A stretch of DNA of 64,000 nt from Aralia elata (Eukaryota; Streptophyta; Magnoliopsida; Apiales; Araliaceae). Below the pieces are notes generated by a model. The model had not been told where the DNA came from and did not search any database. It worked only from the letters and a program-made list of their open reading frames with translations. The position numbers and the translations under genes were made by a program. This document shows positions 12,009-23,249 of the stretch, piece by piece (within the stretch, counting starts at the first letter, position 1; the number at the start of each line of letters is the position of its first letter). Location: NCBI GenBank assembly GCA_034770075.1, contig CM068380.1:37466695-37530694 (forward strand). Reading direction: 5' to 3'.

Positions 12009-12086
12009 AGTGCGGCACGTGGCGAGAGCTCAGGAAAAGATAAGGGAAAGGGGAAAGCTATTGATTTGTGTATTTTGTTGTTCTAG
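12009..12086 (+). other. Conserved LTR micro-exon reading frame in S1
   Basis: After TTTCAG (12001-12006) and two bases, the frame reads 25 codons including SSGKDKGKGKAID and ends at TAG 12084-12086. The SGKDKGK core matches the copies in S4, H and G mainly through synonymous codons. No start codon is visible in this frame, so it would have to be the last exon of something. Confidence 0.5.
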
Positions 12087-12669
12087 AATTACCGTCGTGT
12101 ATTAAGACATATTTACCCTTTCGTATTATGTTGTGTTTTGTAATAGTATTGGTTTCGAGACTTGGGACAGGTTTATTTATGTTATATCAATGTAAATATT
12201 CCTTTATTCCGCTATAAGTTATCGATTGTATCATTTTGGTATTAGATAGTGATGAACCAGGTCCGTGGCTCAGGTGACCCGGATTTGGGGGCGTCACAAG
12301 ATTTCTCCTGTCTTTTCCTAGTTGTGTTTCTACCCTTTAAGATTTTGACTATTATTATTTCATTTTTATTTAAAGGGTGATTTTTAGGAAAAAGACCGAC
12401 ATAAATGCCGACGAGGTTTTGAAAGGTTGATTTTAATGAAGGGCTAATTAGACAGAGTCGCTAGTTGGTATAAGCTTAAATGGATGTACTAACTCATCCG
12501 AATTTTAGATTTTTGAATGAAATATGGCCTTAAATGTGACTCCGTTAAATTTTTCTTGAAACTGAGGTTCATAGAGTTCGAGGGCTTGCTTAAGCGGAGG
12601 GAATGTGTTAGTACCCCCCGACTTCCGTGAAAACATGATTACCGCATCTTAATATTTTCCTAAGTGGAA

Positions 12670-12687
12670 GTGTGTGTGTGTGTGTGC
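12670..12687. repeat. (TG)n microsatellite
   Basis: About eight TG units inside the T LTR. Confidence 0.9.
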
Positions 12688-14263
12688 GTGATTTGGAAAA
12701 AATCTGCCTAGCTTTGAGTCGAAATCGTGAAAAGTGTATTATCTTGAAACCAACTTAAAACCTCTTTGAGCCTATGCGCGTGGGATTTGATTTAAGAAAA
12801 AGTTCGTTTTAACTTTGATCTTAATGAATCTTTTTAGGGTGACGTTTTGAGAAAACATAGTTTTCAAACCCTTCGCCAAATAGGAATCGAGATTCTTCGT
12901 TACTTTCAATTTTAGCTTAAAGTTTCCCTATTAACTCGGGTCGATTTGATTTTAAAAGATCTTTATCATTTTGTTTAAAAATCGTTTTTGGTGATAAACG
13001 GAAAATTAAGCATCAAATGGAAAAGATCTTTATCATTTTGTTTCCCTATTAACCCGTAGGCATGAAAGCCATCTCAATAGCCCCAAACACTCGCAATCAC
13101 AATTTTCACTATCACGGGACCTTAAATCCGGTTTTCATGGGATGGAACCCTCGAGGCCGTTTTAAGGCCCAAATTTACATATACAATAATCATCTTGCGG
13201 ATATTATAATCGACACTATGTCCATCGTGGGAATTACGTCGAGGTTCGATTTAAAGTCCCTGACTCCATTCTTAGGCTCACATAATTTGGAATCATAAAC
13301 AATATATGAAAACGAGAGAAAAAGTGTAGAAACAGGGCTCTCGAAGACCCTAATCCGTAGATTATACAATGAAATCGACACTTCGAGAGACTATTACGTA
13401 TTGACGAGATCTAGCGAAGAGATTTAGAATCTAGGATATGATATCCGTAGGTTTAAGATCTAATAGATCTATACAACGACGTAACCGGAATTTAATCAAC
13501 AATATATCCCAAACTGGCTATCAGGCGATTCAATTTGTTAGAATCTCTTAACGGCTAATAGGTGGGACCCCTTCATCACTAGATATGAATCTAGAATTTT
13601 TCGGGGTAAACCAAAATCAGCTTAAAAACAATGAAAATACATGGAACCACATTAGATCCATGTCGAATCTAGTATAAAAGTAAGTTTTTAACTTTAAAAC
13701 CTATAATAAGCCAGATCTAAGCTAGATCTCATGTGGATCTAAGGAAAAGAATCAAACTTTAACAACGCACAAGCAAAATAAATGGTAAAATAGGCCGAAT
13801 CTGACTCGAAATCAATAAATTGACTTGAGGACATCATCGGATGATTATGAAGAGATTTTAACAGTTAGAAATCCTCTCTAACCATCCAAAATCCTATAAA
13901 GAGGATCCCCACACCCTAGATATGGATCTAGGATGTAGAGAGAGCGTCAATAAAATATTAATCAGGAAACAAACCAAATCCAAGCACAACAACTGATATA
14001 ATATATTAGATTTGGATTGAATCTATACAAAAATTACAAAAAGATCGAATCTTTCACCTTGGGGGAGCTGAATAAAGCTTCCTAGCTCTTGGATCTTGAG
14101 GATAGAGTACTAATCTAACAAAATATTGGATGAGATTAGCTAGATCTATATGAAGTATGGAGAGTATTTTCCTATTTTCTTTCTAAAAGCACTCCTTTTC
14201 TTTGTCCACAAATGGCTCTCTTTCTCCAAAAAATGCTAAAATTTGCCATATATAGGCCCCGGG

Positions 14264-14314
14264 CCTGGCCGCAGATCTACCTGCGGCTAGCCGTAGGTAC
14301 TTCTGCGGCTTGCT
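14264..14314 (-). repeat. GC palindrome cluster upstream of the T LTR TATA box
   Basis: CCGCAGATCTACCTGCGG is an inverted repeat with 6-bp arms, followed by CCGTAGGTACTTCTGCGG of the same design. It sits roughly 15-65 bp upstream of the TATA-like box on the minus strand. Confidence 0.7.
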
Positions 14315-14434
14315 AGAGTAGGGCCCACCTATCTCGGTTCTCGTGCTGCGACGTCGGTTTTTCATGCTGCGCACTGGAACGTCTATAACTTTCAATCTGA
14401 GAAGAGTTGGGAGGCTGTTGTCCGAATTATATAA

Positions 14435-16327
14435 TGACAAATACGTGCAAGTATACGCGGTCAACAAGTAATAAAGTGTAAGTAGAGTATTGATCCCACG
14501 AGGAATTATTACTAATCTTTTCCAAGTATTAACCTTTTATCATCTCAATCTTATTTAAACCAATGATTTATCTTTTTATTGTTTTACATTAATGAAGATA
14601 ACAAATAATCAAAGAACTATGAAAAGCTTTTAAAACAATGAAAATCTAATATTAACAAGTCTAAGATCACAATTTCTCCCAACATTTCACTTGAATACCC
14701 TAACTCTCTCTTTTAAACTAGTTAAATCACAAGGATTGTCATCCGAGAAATCACAATTACATAAAAGCCTCTCTCGATGGTCAATTATAAATCTTTCTAA
14801 TGCGGTATGTAGGTATATGTCTATCCTACACACTATCAAGAGACCAATATCAAGAATAATTAACAAGACACATGTCACGGGAAAATCTCGTTAACTACTC
14901 CTTTAATTACCAACTTTCGCATAGGAAGTCATTAAGGATAGATTCTCAATTAGGTGCATAGGGTATTTAGATATATCTCTATCCTAAATACTATCAAATT
15001 ATCTATTCTTGAGGATAATGAACAAGACACACGCCACATAATCTTATAGATTACCCACAAGAATCTCTAACTTTCGCATGATATCATAACAAGGTCTTAA
15101 CACTATATTCCATTTTTCAATTTCATATAGGTTCCCAAGGTAATTACTAGCTAGGTAATTAATATATGAAGCACAAATTATGATAACCAATTCACAAATG
15201 ATTAACCAATATCGAAGAGAGAGCATTCAATCCAAACTAAGAGTTAGGTTGCATTAAAATCTTAGAATATGAGTTATAGTTCATGGTAGATACAAATAAC
15301 ATCATAATCAATTTATACATCGTGTTGGATTACAAAATAGAAGGGAAACTAGAGATAAAACCACTTTTGTAGATTTTCATATGATGTTTGATGGGTAGGT
15401 GATGAACACTAGCTTCTCCTCCTTGATTTTGCAATTCTTGATGCCTTTGCTCCTTGGCCTTGCTTGATGTAGCTTGATTTTAGCACTTTGGCTCTCTAAT
15501 TTGATGTATTGTGTAGCCTTCCTCTCCCTAGAAGTTGCTATTTTCGTTCCCCAAAGAGATGTATATATCCCTGGATGCAAAACCTAGCTTAGCACACCAA
15601 AATGGACCAAAAAATTGCATAATCTGCATAGTTCCCGACGAGCCCGCGTCGGGGCGCCAAAATTGTATTGAAATTTCGCGCTGGGGTGCCAAAATGAACC
15701 AGAAATCCGTGCCCCGACGCAGTCACTTCTGCTGCCCGAATCAGTTTCGACGTCTGTTGGAAAAATAGTCATAACTTCTTCGTCTGAACTCAGATTTAGG
15801 CGATTCAAGAGGCTACAGAAAGGTAAGAATTAGCTCTACAACTTTCATAACTAGAGTTCGGATAGAAATTGGCCGGAGGTAGGCTCAAATTGGTCTGGAA
15901 GAAGCTGTTGTGTAAAATACATGCCAAATTCGATGGTAAAATGACCATAACTCTCTCATACGAACTTCAATTGGGATGATTCAAGATGTTCCAAGCTGAG
16001 GAGAATATTTACAACTTTCGTTCTTTGAGTTTTGAGAGATACAGATTGGATCAAGGTTGAAATTGGGAAACAAGCGGCTGCTTTGCCAAATTCAAGTCGA
16101 AAACGCGAAAGTGGCAACTCTAAACATTGATCCAAGGAGCTTTTATTTCAATTCCTACAAAACAAAGTAAAAACACATAAAGGCATACAAAAACATATAA
16201 TAGCAATACAAAACCACACAATTCAACAATAAGGGAAAAATACATACAAACCAAACGAAATAGCTAAAGACTTACAAATTATCAAGGCCAAAAGTACCTA
16301 ATTTGTGTGTATAAAACACACTTATCA
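14435..16327 (-). repeat. Athila-like LTR inserted in the T LTR
   Basis: On the minus strand it starts TGATAAGTGTGTTTTATACA (16327 downward), as Athila-type LTRs do, and ends ...CGCGTATACTTGCACGTATTTGTCA at 14435. It aligns along its length with the LTRs at 16511, 22095 and 45448. GC palindromes lie at 15631-15725. Flanks are TATAA and GAGGC, so no target duplication is seen: either the ends are misjudged or it arose by recombination between elements. The T LTR sequence appears to continue on both sides. Confidence 0.82.
15631..15725 (-). repeat. GC palindromic cassette in Athila LTR
   Basis: CCCGACG...CGTCGGG forms a 7-bp stem. Further GC blocks are separated by AT-rich spacers, one containing CCAAAATGAAC (15689-15699), which recurs between GC arms in the copia leader at 52736-52746. 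Confidence 0.7.
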
Positions 16328-16510
16328 GAGGCGTACCATACCATTTCGAAAAGCTCTTTCCGAGAGCCATGCAATGACATAAAGTTTGACTAATTTCAGA
16401 TCCGGAAAGATGGAGCAACAAGCAAAAAATGATCTTCCTCAATATGTCAGGTAATCAATCATTTTTGCCTTGAGTAGTCTACTGTTTGTTGGTTGTTTTC
16501 GCAATCAATA
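16328..16510 (-). repeat. Element T 5' LTR, third piece
   Basis: 183 bp between two Athila sequences. It has the style of the T LTR U3 rather than of Athila and would join 14434 to 23250. Placed by context; no duplicated ends confirm it. Confidence 0.5.
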
Positions 16511-17935
16511 TAAAACACGCGCAAGTATACGCGGTCCACAAGTAATATAATGATAAGATATGAGTCGAACCCACAGGGAATTATGAAAAATAAATACCAA
16601 GTACTAATCGTATATCACTTCGATCTTATTTAAACAATGACAATTTGAGTATTTGTTGAATAAAAAAATAATTAAGTTAACAAGCAATAACTAAAATGCT
16701 GTAAGATTTCAAGATAGAAAGCTCTAAGATTACAATTTCCCCCAACACTTTATTTGAATCTCCTAACTCTCTTTTTTAACTAATGCGGTGCATAGGTATA
16801 TGTCTATCCTACACACTATTAAGAGACCAATTTCAAGAATAATTAACAAGACACATGTCATTAAATCTCATTAACTACCCTTTCAATTATCAACTTTCAT
16901 ATAGGAAGTCATTAAGACTATATTCTCTATTGGTTGCATATGGTAATTAGGTATATGTCTATCCTAACTACTATCAAGTTACCTATTCTTGAGGACAAGG
17001 AACAAGACACATGTCAATATAATCTTATTAATTATCCACAACAATCTTTAACTTTCGCATGTTATCATAACTAGGTCTCAACCTATAATCCGTTCGTCAA
17101 GTTCATATAGGTTCCCAAGGTAATTACTGGCCAAACAATTAATCTAAGAAGTAAAGGTTATGACAATCAATTCATAAATGATTAACTAATACCAAAGAGA
17201 GAGAATTCAATTCAAACTAGATGTTGGGTTCCATTGAAATCTTAGAATAGAAGATTAGTTTATGATAGCTACAACAAACATCAAATTCAATTTATATATC
17301 ATCAAATTCGGATTATAAAATAGAAAGGAAGTACTAGAAATATAACCACTTTTGAAGATATTCAAATGTTGTTCGTTGGTTGGCTATTGATTTCTAACTG
17401 TCCTTCTTAGTTTTGCAATCCTTGACAACTTAGCTCCTTGGCCTTTGGCTTGATTTTGCTCTGATTTCCAGCCCTCGACATGTTTTTGTGATAGAATATG
17501 TAACCTCCCTATCTCTAGATATTTGATATGAAGCTCTAAAGAGAATATAAATAGCCTCCATCAAGAAACCTTAGCCAAGATCGGACAAAATGCATCAAAG
17601 ATCGCACTGAAAATCTGTCAGATCACACTCAGCCCAGAATTGGCACGCCCGCGCGGCGCCTGGCGCGCGCGCGCCCACTCCCTGCCTGGTTTGGCGCGCC
17701 CGCACGTATCTGGCGCGCCCGCGCGTGCTGGCCTGCGTGCCTTGCCGCCTGCCGCTCGCCTACTGTGCGCGCGTCTGCCAGCTGCCCCTGCTATTGCGCG
17801 CGCCAGCACCAATCTTCGTGCACCTGCGCCTACGCTCTACGTGGGCCTGTCTGCTACCTCTCGCCTGCTGTCAGCGCGCACGTCTGCGCCCACTTACTGC
17901 CCAGGCGTGCTGGCAGCTACTGCTCGTGGCTCAGC
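16511..17935 (-). repeat. Athila-like LTR, partial (3' side of element P)
   Basis: On the minus strand its end (...GACCGCGTATACTTGCGCG) matches the LTR at 14435. Aligns with that LTR to about 17640, then enters a 290-bp very GC-rich island (17640-17930) with GGCGCGCCCGCGCG-type repeats. The expected TGATAAGTG start is missing; beyond ~17935 the sequence is fragment M. Terminal TG has become TA, a typical decay change. Confidence 0.72.
17640..17930 (-). repeat. Long GC-rich palindromic island in Athila LTR
   Basis: Repeats of GGCGCGCCCGCGCG and GCGCGCGCGC separated by short spacers, in otherwise AT-rich DNA. The open frames through it are a by-product of high GC and show no codon or protein signal. 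Confidence 0.75.
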
Positions 17936-19729
17936 TACTTCATGAAGAACAGTTGGTCATGGTTCAGTTAGGACTTTTGACCTCAAATTAAATCCAGTTA
18001 GTTTATTGTTTGTGTTTGATTTTTGTTTATTGGTGTAGTACTCATGGCAGTGTATAACGACATATGAAATTTAAACTTAAACAACATCAATTGATGCTAG
18101 ATAAATCATGGTCAAACTAGCCTGTCGCAACTATTCTTGAGTTTCTGGGTTACCCAGAAACTCATCCAGTCATGGTCGGTCAAGGCCTTTTGACCGTTAA
18201 TATCTTTTGTTCTAGACTAGCTTTATGTGTTTAATTGATTTGTAATTGTAGATTACATGGCAAAGAACAGATACAAACATTAAAACCTCATAAATTTTAT
18301 CATGTGGCTAAGATCTAGGCTTGACAAAAGCTTGTCAAACACTGTGAGACATTCTTCATGGTTTCTAGGTTGCCCAGAAACTTGAACCCGTGAGCGCTCA
18401 ACGGGTTTTGGCCAACAATATCTTCTATCCTAGAGATAATTTAAATATTCTACAAATTGGATATCATAGCTAACATGGCATACTACCAATTCATGCTTTA
18501 AAATAGATCTAACGAACAATTTAAGCCGATCAAAAGCTCTGACAAATTAGGCTGTCAGACTGTTCTTGACTGTCAAGAACAGTTTGAGTTTTTGATCAAA
18601 TTTGACCATTTAAATGTTATGAATCTTTGTTTAACCAACCCAGATCATCAAATAACATGTTTACACATAATCCTAAACATCTAAAACATAAAATTATTGC
18701 AGGCTTGAAGATCTAGCATAAAAATTAGAGTTTTGCACCTTTTTCTCAAGATTTGATTTCTGGCTTTTGATTCTGATCTTTTGCTTGTAGAGGCTTATTA
18801 TGGCTGGTAATATAAGTGTTTAGGCTTTGTAAATTCGTAGCATAGAAGGCCAGCCTAGTGTTCTATTTATAGGAACTTCAAAATTAGGGTTTCTTTATCC
18901 TTTTTCCAACTTTTCCCTCCAAAAATATCTAGCTTGTGTACTTGTGCTACTTCAAATCTGATCCTAGTGACCTACGTGTGCTGGAGATTTGTCAAAATAT
19001 CTGACCTTGTATTCGTATCCTCTTTTGATTGGTTTAAACTTTTATTTTTGATTTATTTCCTTACTAATTAAACTTAGATTTTTGCTAATCATGTTTAGGA
19101 TGTTTAATTATGTTTAGTAATACCTTAATTAAGCTTATATATCATAATTAAGGTTTAACATTACATAATTTAAAGTTTAAATAACCTAATTAGAATTAGG
19201 GTTTCATAATTAGGGTTTAGGATTTCCTAATTCATGAATTAGGTTTAAATCTTTCAATTAGGGTTTTAATCTAAGTTAAATGATTCCTAATTAATGTTAT
19301 GATTCATTATTTAGAATCTAATTATATCAATTAAGATTCTTGTGTAATAATTAGGGTTTTAATTTACCAATTCGGACAACTTTTATCAATTAGGATTTTC
19401 TAATTAGGGTTTCTAATTCAGTTTATCATTTTAAACCCTATTTAACTTATTTTAGATTTTTCTGAAGCACGACAAATCACTTCGTCATTTCCAAGCACGA
19501 CACAACAGCTTACCAAAATAATTTGTCGAGACGCTTCTCGGTGAAATCGTCGGAAGCACGACAAATCATTTTGTCCGTGTAAGCACGACTAAGCAGCTTC
19601 AGAAAAAAAATTTATTTTACCTAATTCTTTAATAAAATATACAATCACATAACACAAAGTAACAAGAAATTTCATTTAATAAACACATAATTTACATATA
19701 CAAATCTTATTAGGATTCGGAATATTACA
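17936..19729 (-). repeat. Partial LTR M inserted in Athila pol
   Basis: On the minus strand starts TGTAATATTCCGAATCC at 19729, interrupting Athila coding sequence (ELKPLP). TATA box CTATAAATAG at 18872-18863, a leader ending AAAAAG|GTGCAA (donor at 18738-18737), then diverged ~215-bp repeats 18040-18660. U3 holds at least seven AAACCCTAATT boxes and four AAGCACGAC repeats. Its far end is not identifiable; the boundary with the Athila GC island near 17935 is approximate. Start sequence and donor layout suggest a relative of the Tekay-type LTRs. Confidence 0.6.
18040..18660. repeat. Diverged ~215-bp tandem repeat with palindromes
   Basis: About three units, each with a segment like ACATGGCA...AAACTTA/CATTAAA..., TAGCCTGTC/AGCTTGTC/AGGCTGTC, then a palindrome (TTTCTGGGTTACCCAGAAA near 18145; TGTTCTTGACTGTCAAGAACA near 18563). 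Units are far from identical. Confidence 0.55.
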
Positions 19730-19734
19730 ACTAG

Positions 19735-20600
19735 GCAATGGTTTTAGCTCCAAGATAGATGGCTCATCCCATGACGATTTTGCACTGGTGCTAGAACTGC
19801 TTGTCGTATCCAATGCTTCAAACTACTGCTTAGACTTGGTAAAACGTGGGGGAGCATCTAGCAATTTCACCACCTCGTTCGTAATAATAGATTCACACTT
19901 TGATGAACCACTAAGTAAACCCTCAAAAGGACCAACTACATACTTTGCCACGAACACCTCGTTCACTACCTCTCTGATCGATCAAGTCCATCCTAAAGCA
20001 TTCTTCCTGCTCATTAGGAAATTTCATTGCTTTAAATACATTAAAGGTTACCTCTTGATCCTGGACACGCATTATTAGCTCTCCTTTTTGCACATCGATC
20101 AGAGTTCTGCCTATAGCTAAAAATGGCCTCCCAAGAATAATAGGTATTTCTCTGTCTTCCTCAAAATCAAGAACATTGAAATCCGCTGGAAATATCAACT
20201 TGTCCATCTTGACAAGAACATCCTCGACTATGCCCCTAGGATAAGTGAGAGATCTATCTGTAAGTTGCAGTGTAACATTAGTAGGCTTCGCCTCACTTAA
20301 CCCCAACTGCCGATAAATTGAGAGTGGCATTAGATTGATGCTAGCTCCCAAGTCACACAAAGCTTTGCCAAAAAACTGACTACTAATCGTACAAGGAATT
20401 GTGAAACTCCCTGGATCTTTCAACTTCGGTGGTAGCTTTCTCTGCAAAACGGCACTACATTCTTCAGTAAGAGCTACAATTTCAAAATCCTCAAGCTTTC
20501 TCTTTCTTGACAAGATGTCCTTCATAAACTTTACATAGCTGGGCATTTGCTCTAATGCCTCTACAAATGATATGTTAATGTACAATTTCTTAAAAATGTC
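19735..20600 (-). pseudogene. Athila-like protease and pol linker (element P)
   Basis: A 220-codon open stretch (20585-19923) carries a retropepsin-like domain: LCDLGASINLMP with the catalytic DLG at residues ~78-80, and ILGRPFLA near residue 150. It would cleave the Gag-Pol precursor. The frame continues with a stop and a shift to LELKPLP at ~19735, the usual Athila linker before RT, where fragment M interrupts it. No RT, RNase H or integrase is found downstream. Confidence 0.85.
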
Positions 20601-22084
20601 TAAGAACTTGGAGAATTGCTTGTCTAGCTTGTGTTTCTGGAAATGGAACTGGTGGCATAATAGGCATTTGTTTGCCTCCCTCAGGTTTTGAAACTGGTTT
20701 TTTTTTCCTTCTTGTCTTGCTCTTTCGACTTTCTTTCCTCTTTCTCTATATTCCCATCCTCATCAACTATTTTCACTAGAACTTCCTCAACCACTGTTTT
20801 CGATGGAACTAGCTCAACAACCTCAGATAATTCCTTACCACTACGCAACGTCACCGCCTTGCAATGCTCTTTACCCTCTCTTTTTGGATTGATCTCTATA
20901 TCACTAGGTAAGGTGCCTGGAGGGCGGATATTAAGGGCATTAGCTATCTGGCCCATTTGATGCTCTAGATTCCTAATTGAAACATCATGTTTTGCAATTG
21001 ATCTAGTCAATAAATCCTCCAAACTAGGCTTCTTCTCTTGTTGAGGTGGAGGTTAATGCGTAACCTGGTGAGCTTGAGTCTGATTTTGAAATCCTGGAGG
21101 ATATTGCTGCCTTGGGGTAGCATACTGGTTCTGGTTGTTGTTGTTACTCCATGAGAATTTGGGTGATTCCTCCACCTAGGATTATAACTGTTGGAATTGA
21201 TGCCATTCTGCGGTCGATTGTAATTTCCAACAAACTGTACTGACTTTGCATTGATTGCACACTGCTCAGTAGGATGATTTCCAGCACATAACTCACACCC
21301 TACTGAAACATTCTAAACAGTTTGCACTCCTAGAGTTTCCAATTTCTTAGTAAGTGCTGAAATTTGTGCAGTCCAACATAGATTCTGTGTCAAGTTCTAT
21401 TTTTCCCGCCACCTTTTGTTGCACTCTTCTTTTAGTAGGCCATTGGTAGTTATTAGCTGACATAGCTTCCAACAACTCTTGTATATCAACCACATTCTTT
21501 CCCATGAATGCACCACCTGCGACTGCATCAATACTAGTTCGAGTAGAATCAAACAACCTATTATAAAAGGTTTGCACTTGTAATCACTATGGTATGCCAT
21601 GGAGAGGACATTTCCTTAGTAAATCCTTAAATCTTTCCCAGACTTCATATAGAGACTCGGAATCATGTTGACTAAACGAGGTGATGTCATTCCTTAGTCT
21701 TACTGTTTTGGCGGGCGGAAAAAATTTCGCTAAAAATTTCTAAGCCAAGTCTGTCCAAATGGTAATAGAGCCCGCTGAGAGTGAATGTAACCAACTCTTA
21801 GCCTTATCACGAAGCGTGAAAGGAAAGAGTCGGAGTCTGATAGCATCCTCGAAAACTCCATTGTACCTAAATGTGTCACAGATCTCTAGAAAATTCATCA
21901 GATGGTTATTTGGGTCATCATTAGGCAACCAACCAAATTGCACATAGTTCTGGACCATCTGAATAGTTCCAGGCTTGATTTCAAAAGTAGTGGCTTGAAT
22001 AGCAGGTCTAGTGATGCTTGACTGAAATTTCGTGACAATTGGCATAGCACACTCTCGCAAGGATTTTGGCACTTCCTCTGCCAT
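20601..22084 (-). pseudogene. Athila-like gag (element P)
   Basis: Starts M A E E V P K S L R E at 22084. The first 114 codons hold the conserved capsid region (NDDPNNHLMNFLEIC, LRDKAKSWLHSL). The gene then runs through stops and frameshifts with recognisable segments (SLYEVWERFKDLLRKCP; FYNRLFDSTRTSIDAVAGG). A zinc knuckle CELCAGNHPTEQC lies at ~21255-21297 (CX2CX3HX4C). A further 113-codon piece (21022-20681) contains MEDLLTRSIAKHD and LRSGKEL, typical of the Athila gag-protease region. Only 10 bp separate the start from LTR sequence: primer site and leader are deleted. Confidence 0.88.
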
Positions 22085-22094
22085 GATATTTTGA

Positions 22095-23249
22095 GTAGTA
22101 AGTCATTAAGAATAGATTCTCAATTGGTTACACACGATATTTAGGTATATGTCTATCATAAATACTATCAAGTTATCTATTCTTGAAGACAATGAATAAG
22201 ACACACGTCACTATAATCTTATTTTATACCCACAAGAATCTCTAACTTTCGCATGATATCATAACTAGGTCTCAACACTATACTCCGTTCGTCAAGTTCA
22301 TATAGGTTCCCAAAGTAATTACTGGCCAAGCAATTAATTTAGAAGCAAAGGTTATGATATTCAATTCAAAAATGATTAACTAATATCAAAGAGAGAAAAT
22401 TCAATTCAAATTAGAAGTTAGGTTCCATTGAAATCTTAAATTAAAAGATTAGTTCATGATGACTACAATAAATATCAAAAAATTATACATAATTATGCTT
22501 TGGATTACAAGGTTGAAGGAAGATAATAAAGATAAAGATACTTTTGTGTGTAGTATATTGAAGCTTCCTTGACTCTAAAATCTTATCTTCCCAAGCTCCA
22601 AGCTCTTTTCAAAAGGAGGCAGCATATTCTATTTATAGAGGCTCCATTAAGACCCTAGATCAGCCTAAAATCGCCCAAGTTGCCCGAACCGGCGCAGTTG
22701 CACTGGTTTTGAGCGCAGCTGCACTGAAGCTCCTATTACTTCTGCAACGCTTGGCGCAGCTGCGTTGGACTTGGGGGCAACTGCGCTGGTTGACCATCTC
22801 GCCTGAGCACGCCTGCTTCGCCCGCCTGCTCGCCCTTCTGCGCGCGCCCGCGCCTATACAACCTGACTGCCTTACGCTGATGTCGTGCGTCGTTGCACGC
22901 CGACACACGCCGTGCACACGAGAAGTCCAACTGGCTTCAAATTTAAAACCAAGCGTCGCCATGCACTAAATACCATAATAATATATATGAAGCACGGATT
23001 TCCACACACAGGCATTAAGCCAATACTTGTCACGTGTTGACCATTTGACCCTGCAAGCATCCGTTTATTCCAATTCCTACAAAACAGAGTTAAAACACAT
23101 AGGAACCAAACGAAGCTACATAAAAGCAACGCGAGACAACATTTTACACAAATATGCAAAAAAGATATAAAAACCAAATGAAAAGCTTTAAGATACACAA
23201 ATTCTCATGCTCAAAAGTATCTAATTTGTGTATATAAAACACACTCATC
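22095..23249 (-). repeat. Athila-like 5' LTR of element P, 3' end deleted
   Basis: On the minus strand starts TGATGAGTGTGTTTTATAT at 23249, TATAAATAG at ~22639-22631, and runs to about 22095, where it joins gag. Compared with the LTR at 14435 the last ~500 bp are missing. A GC cassette lies at 22685-22925. Confidence 0.82.
22685..22925 (-). repeat. GC palindromic cassette in Athila LTR
   Basis: Four related blocks, GGCGCAGTTGCACTGG, GCGCAGCTGCACTG, GGCGCAGCTGCGTTGG, GGGCAACTGCGCTGG, built on the palindrome GCGCAGCTGCGC, with AT-rich spacers, then a looser GC stretch. Located ~50-290 bp upstream of the TATA box on the minus strand. Confidence 0.75.

Larger units (their letters stand above)
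9240..12298 (+). mobile_element. Solo LTR S1 (Tekay-type), target duplication AGATT
   Basis: Begins TGTAACGATC and ends GGGGGCGTCACA. Flanked by AGATT at 9235-9239 and again at 12299-12303. No primer site follows and no polypurine tract of its own precedes, so it is a solo LTR of 3059 bp left by LTR-LTR recombination. Internal order: GA-rich leader ~10030-10225, donor-like GTAATC at 10228, GC island 10795-10925, conserved CCCCGACTGGGTAAGC block at ~10936, CAAGTT array ~11086-11330, palindrome TTATGCATAA 11687-11696, CTGATC-type stem-loop 11702-11730, hairpin near 11963-11980, acceptor TTTCAG at 12001-12006, micro-exon 12007-12086. It splits the 5' LTR of element T. Confidence 0.93.
12299..14434 (-). 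repeat. Element T 5' LTR, main piece
   Basis: Continues the Tat-type LTR after S1. On the minus strand a TATA-like CTATATATGG lies at ~14243-14252, with a GC palindrome cluster just upstream (14264-14314: CCGCAG...CTGCGG, CCGTAG...CTGCGG). A (TG)n run lies at 12670-12687, and a 22-base direct repeat (AAAAGATCTTTATCATTTTG) at ~12956 and 13022. No ORF of interest. Ends where an Athila LTR begins at 14435. Confidence 0.7.

Noticed and set aside
14430..16332. Target duplication around the Athila LTR at 14435
   Set aside because: Flanks are TATAA and GAGGC; no shift of one or two bases makes them match.
17640..17991. Long overlapping ORFs of 60-100 codons in the GC island
   Set aside because: They arise because GC-rich repeats lack stop codons; composition is Ala/Arg/Pro repeats on both strands with no start context or domain.
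18880..19440. Interstitial telomere repeat
   Set aside because: AAACCCTAATT boxes are separated by unrelated sequence and are not in the 7-bp tandem register of plant telomeres.
22660..22969. ORFs on both strands across the Athila GC cassette
   Set aside because: Same reason: low stop frequency in GC-rich repeats, and the region aligns with an LTR U3.
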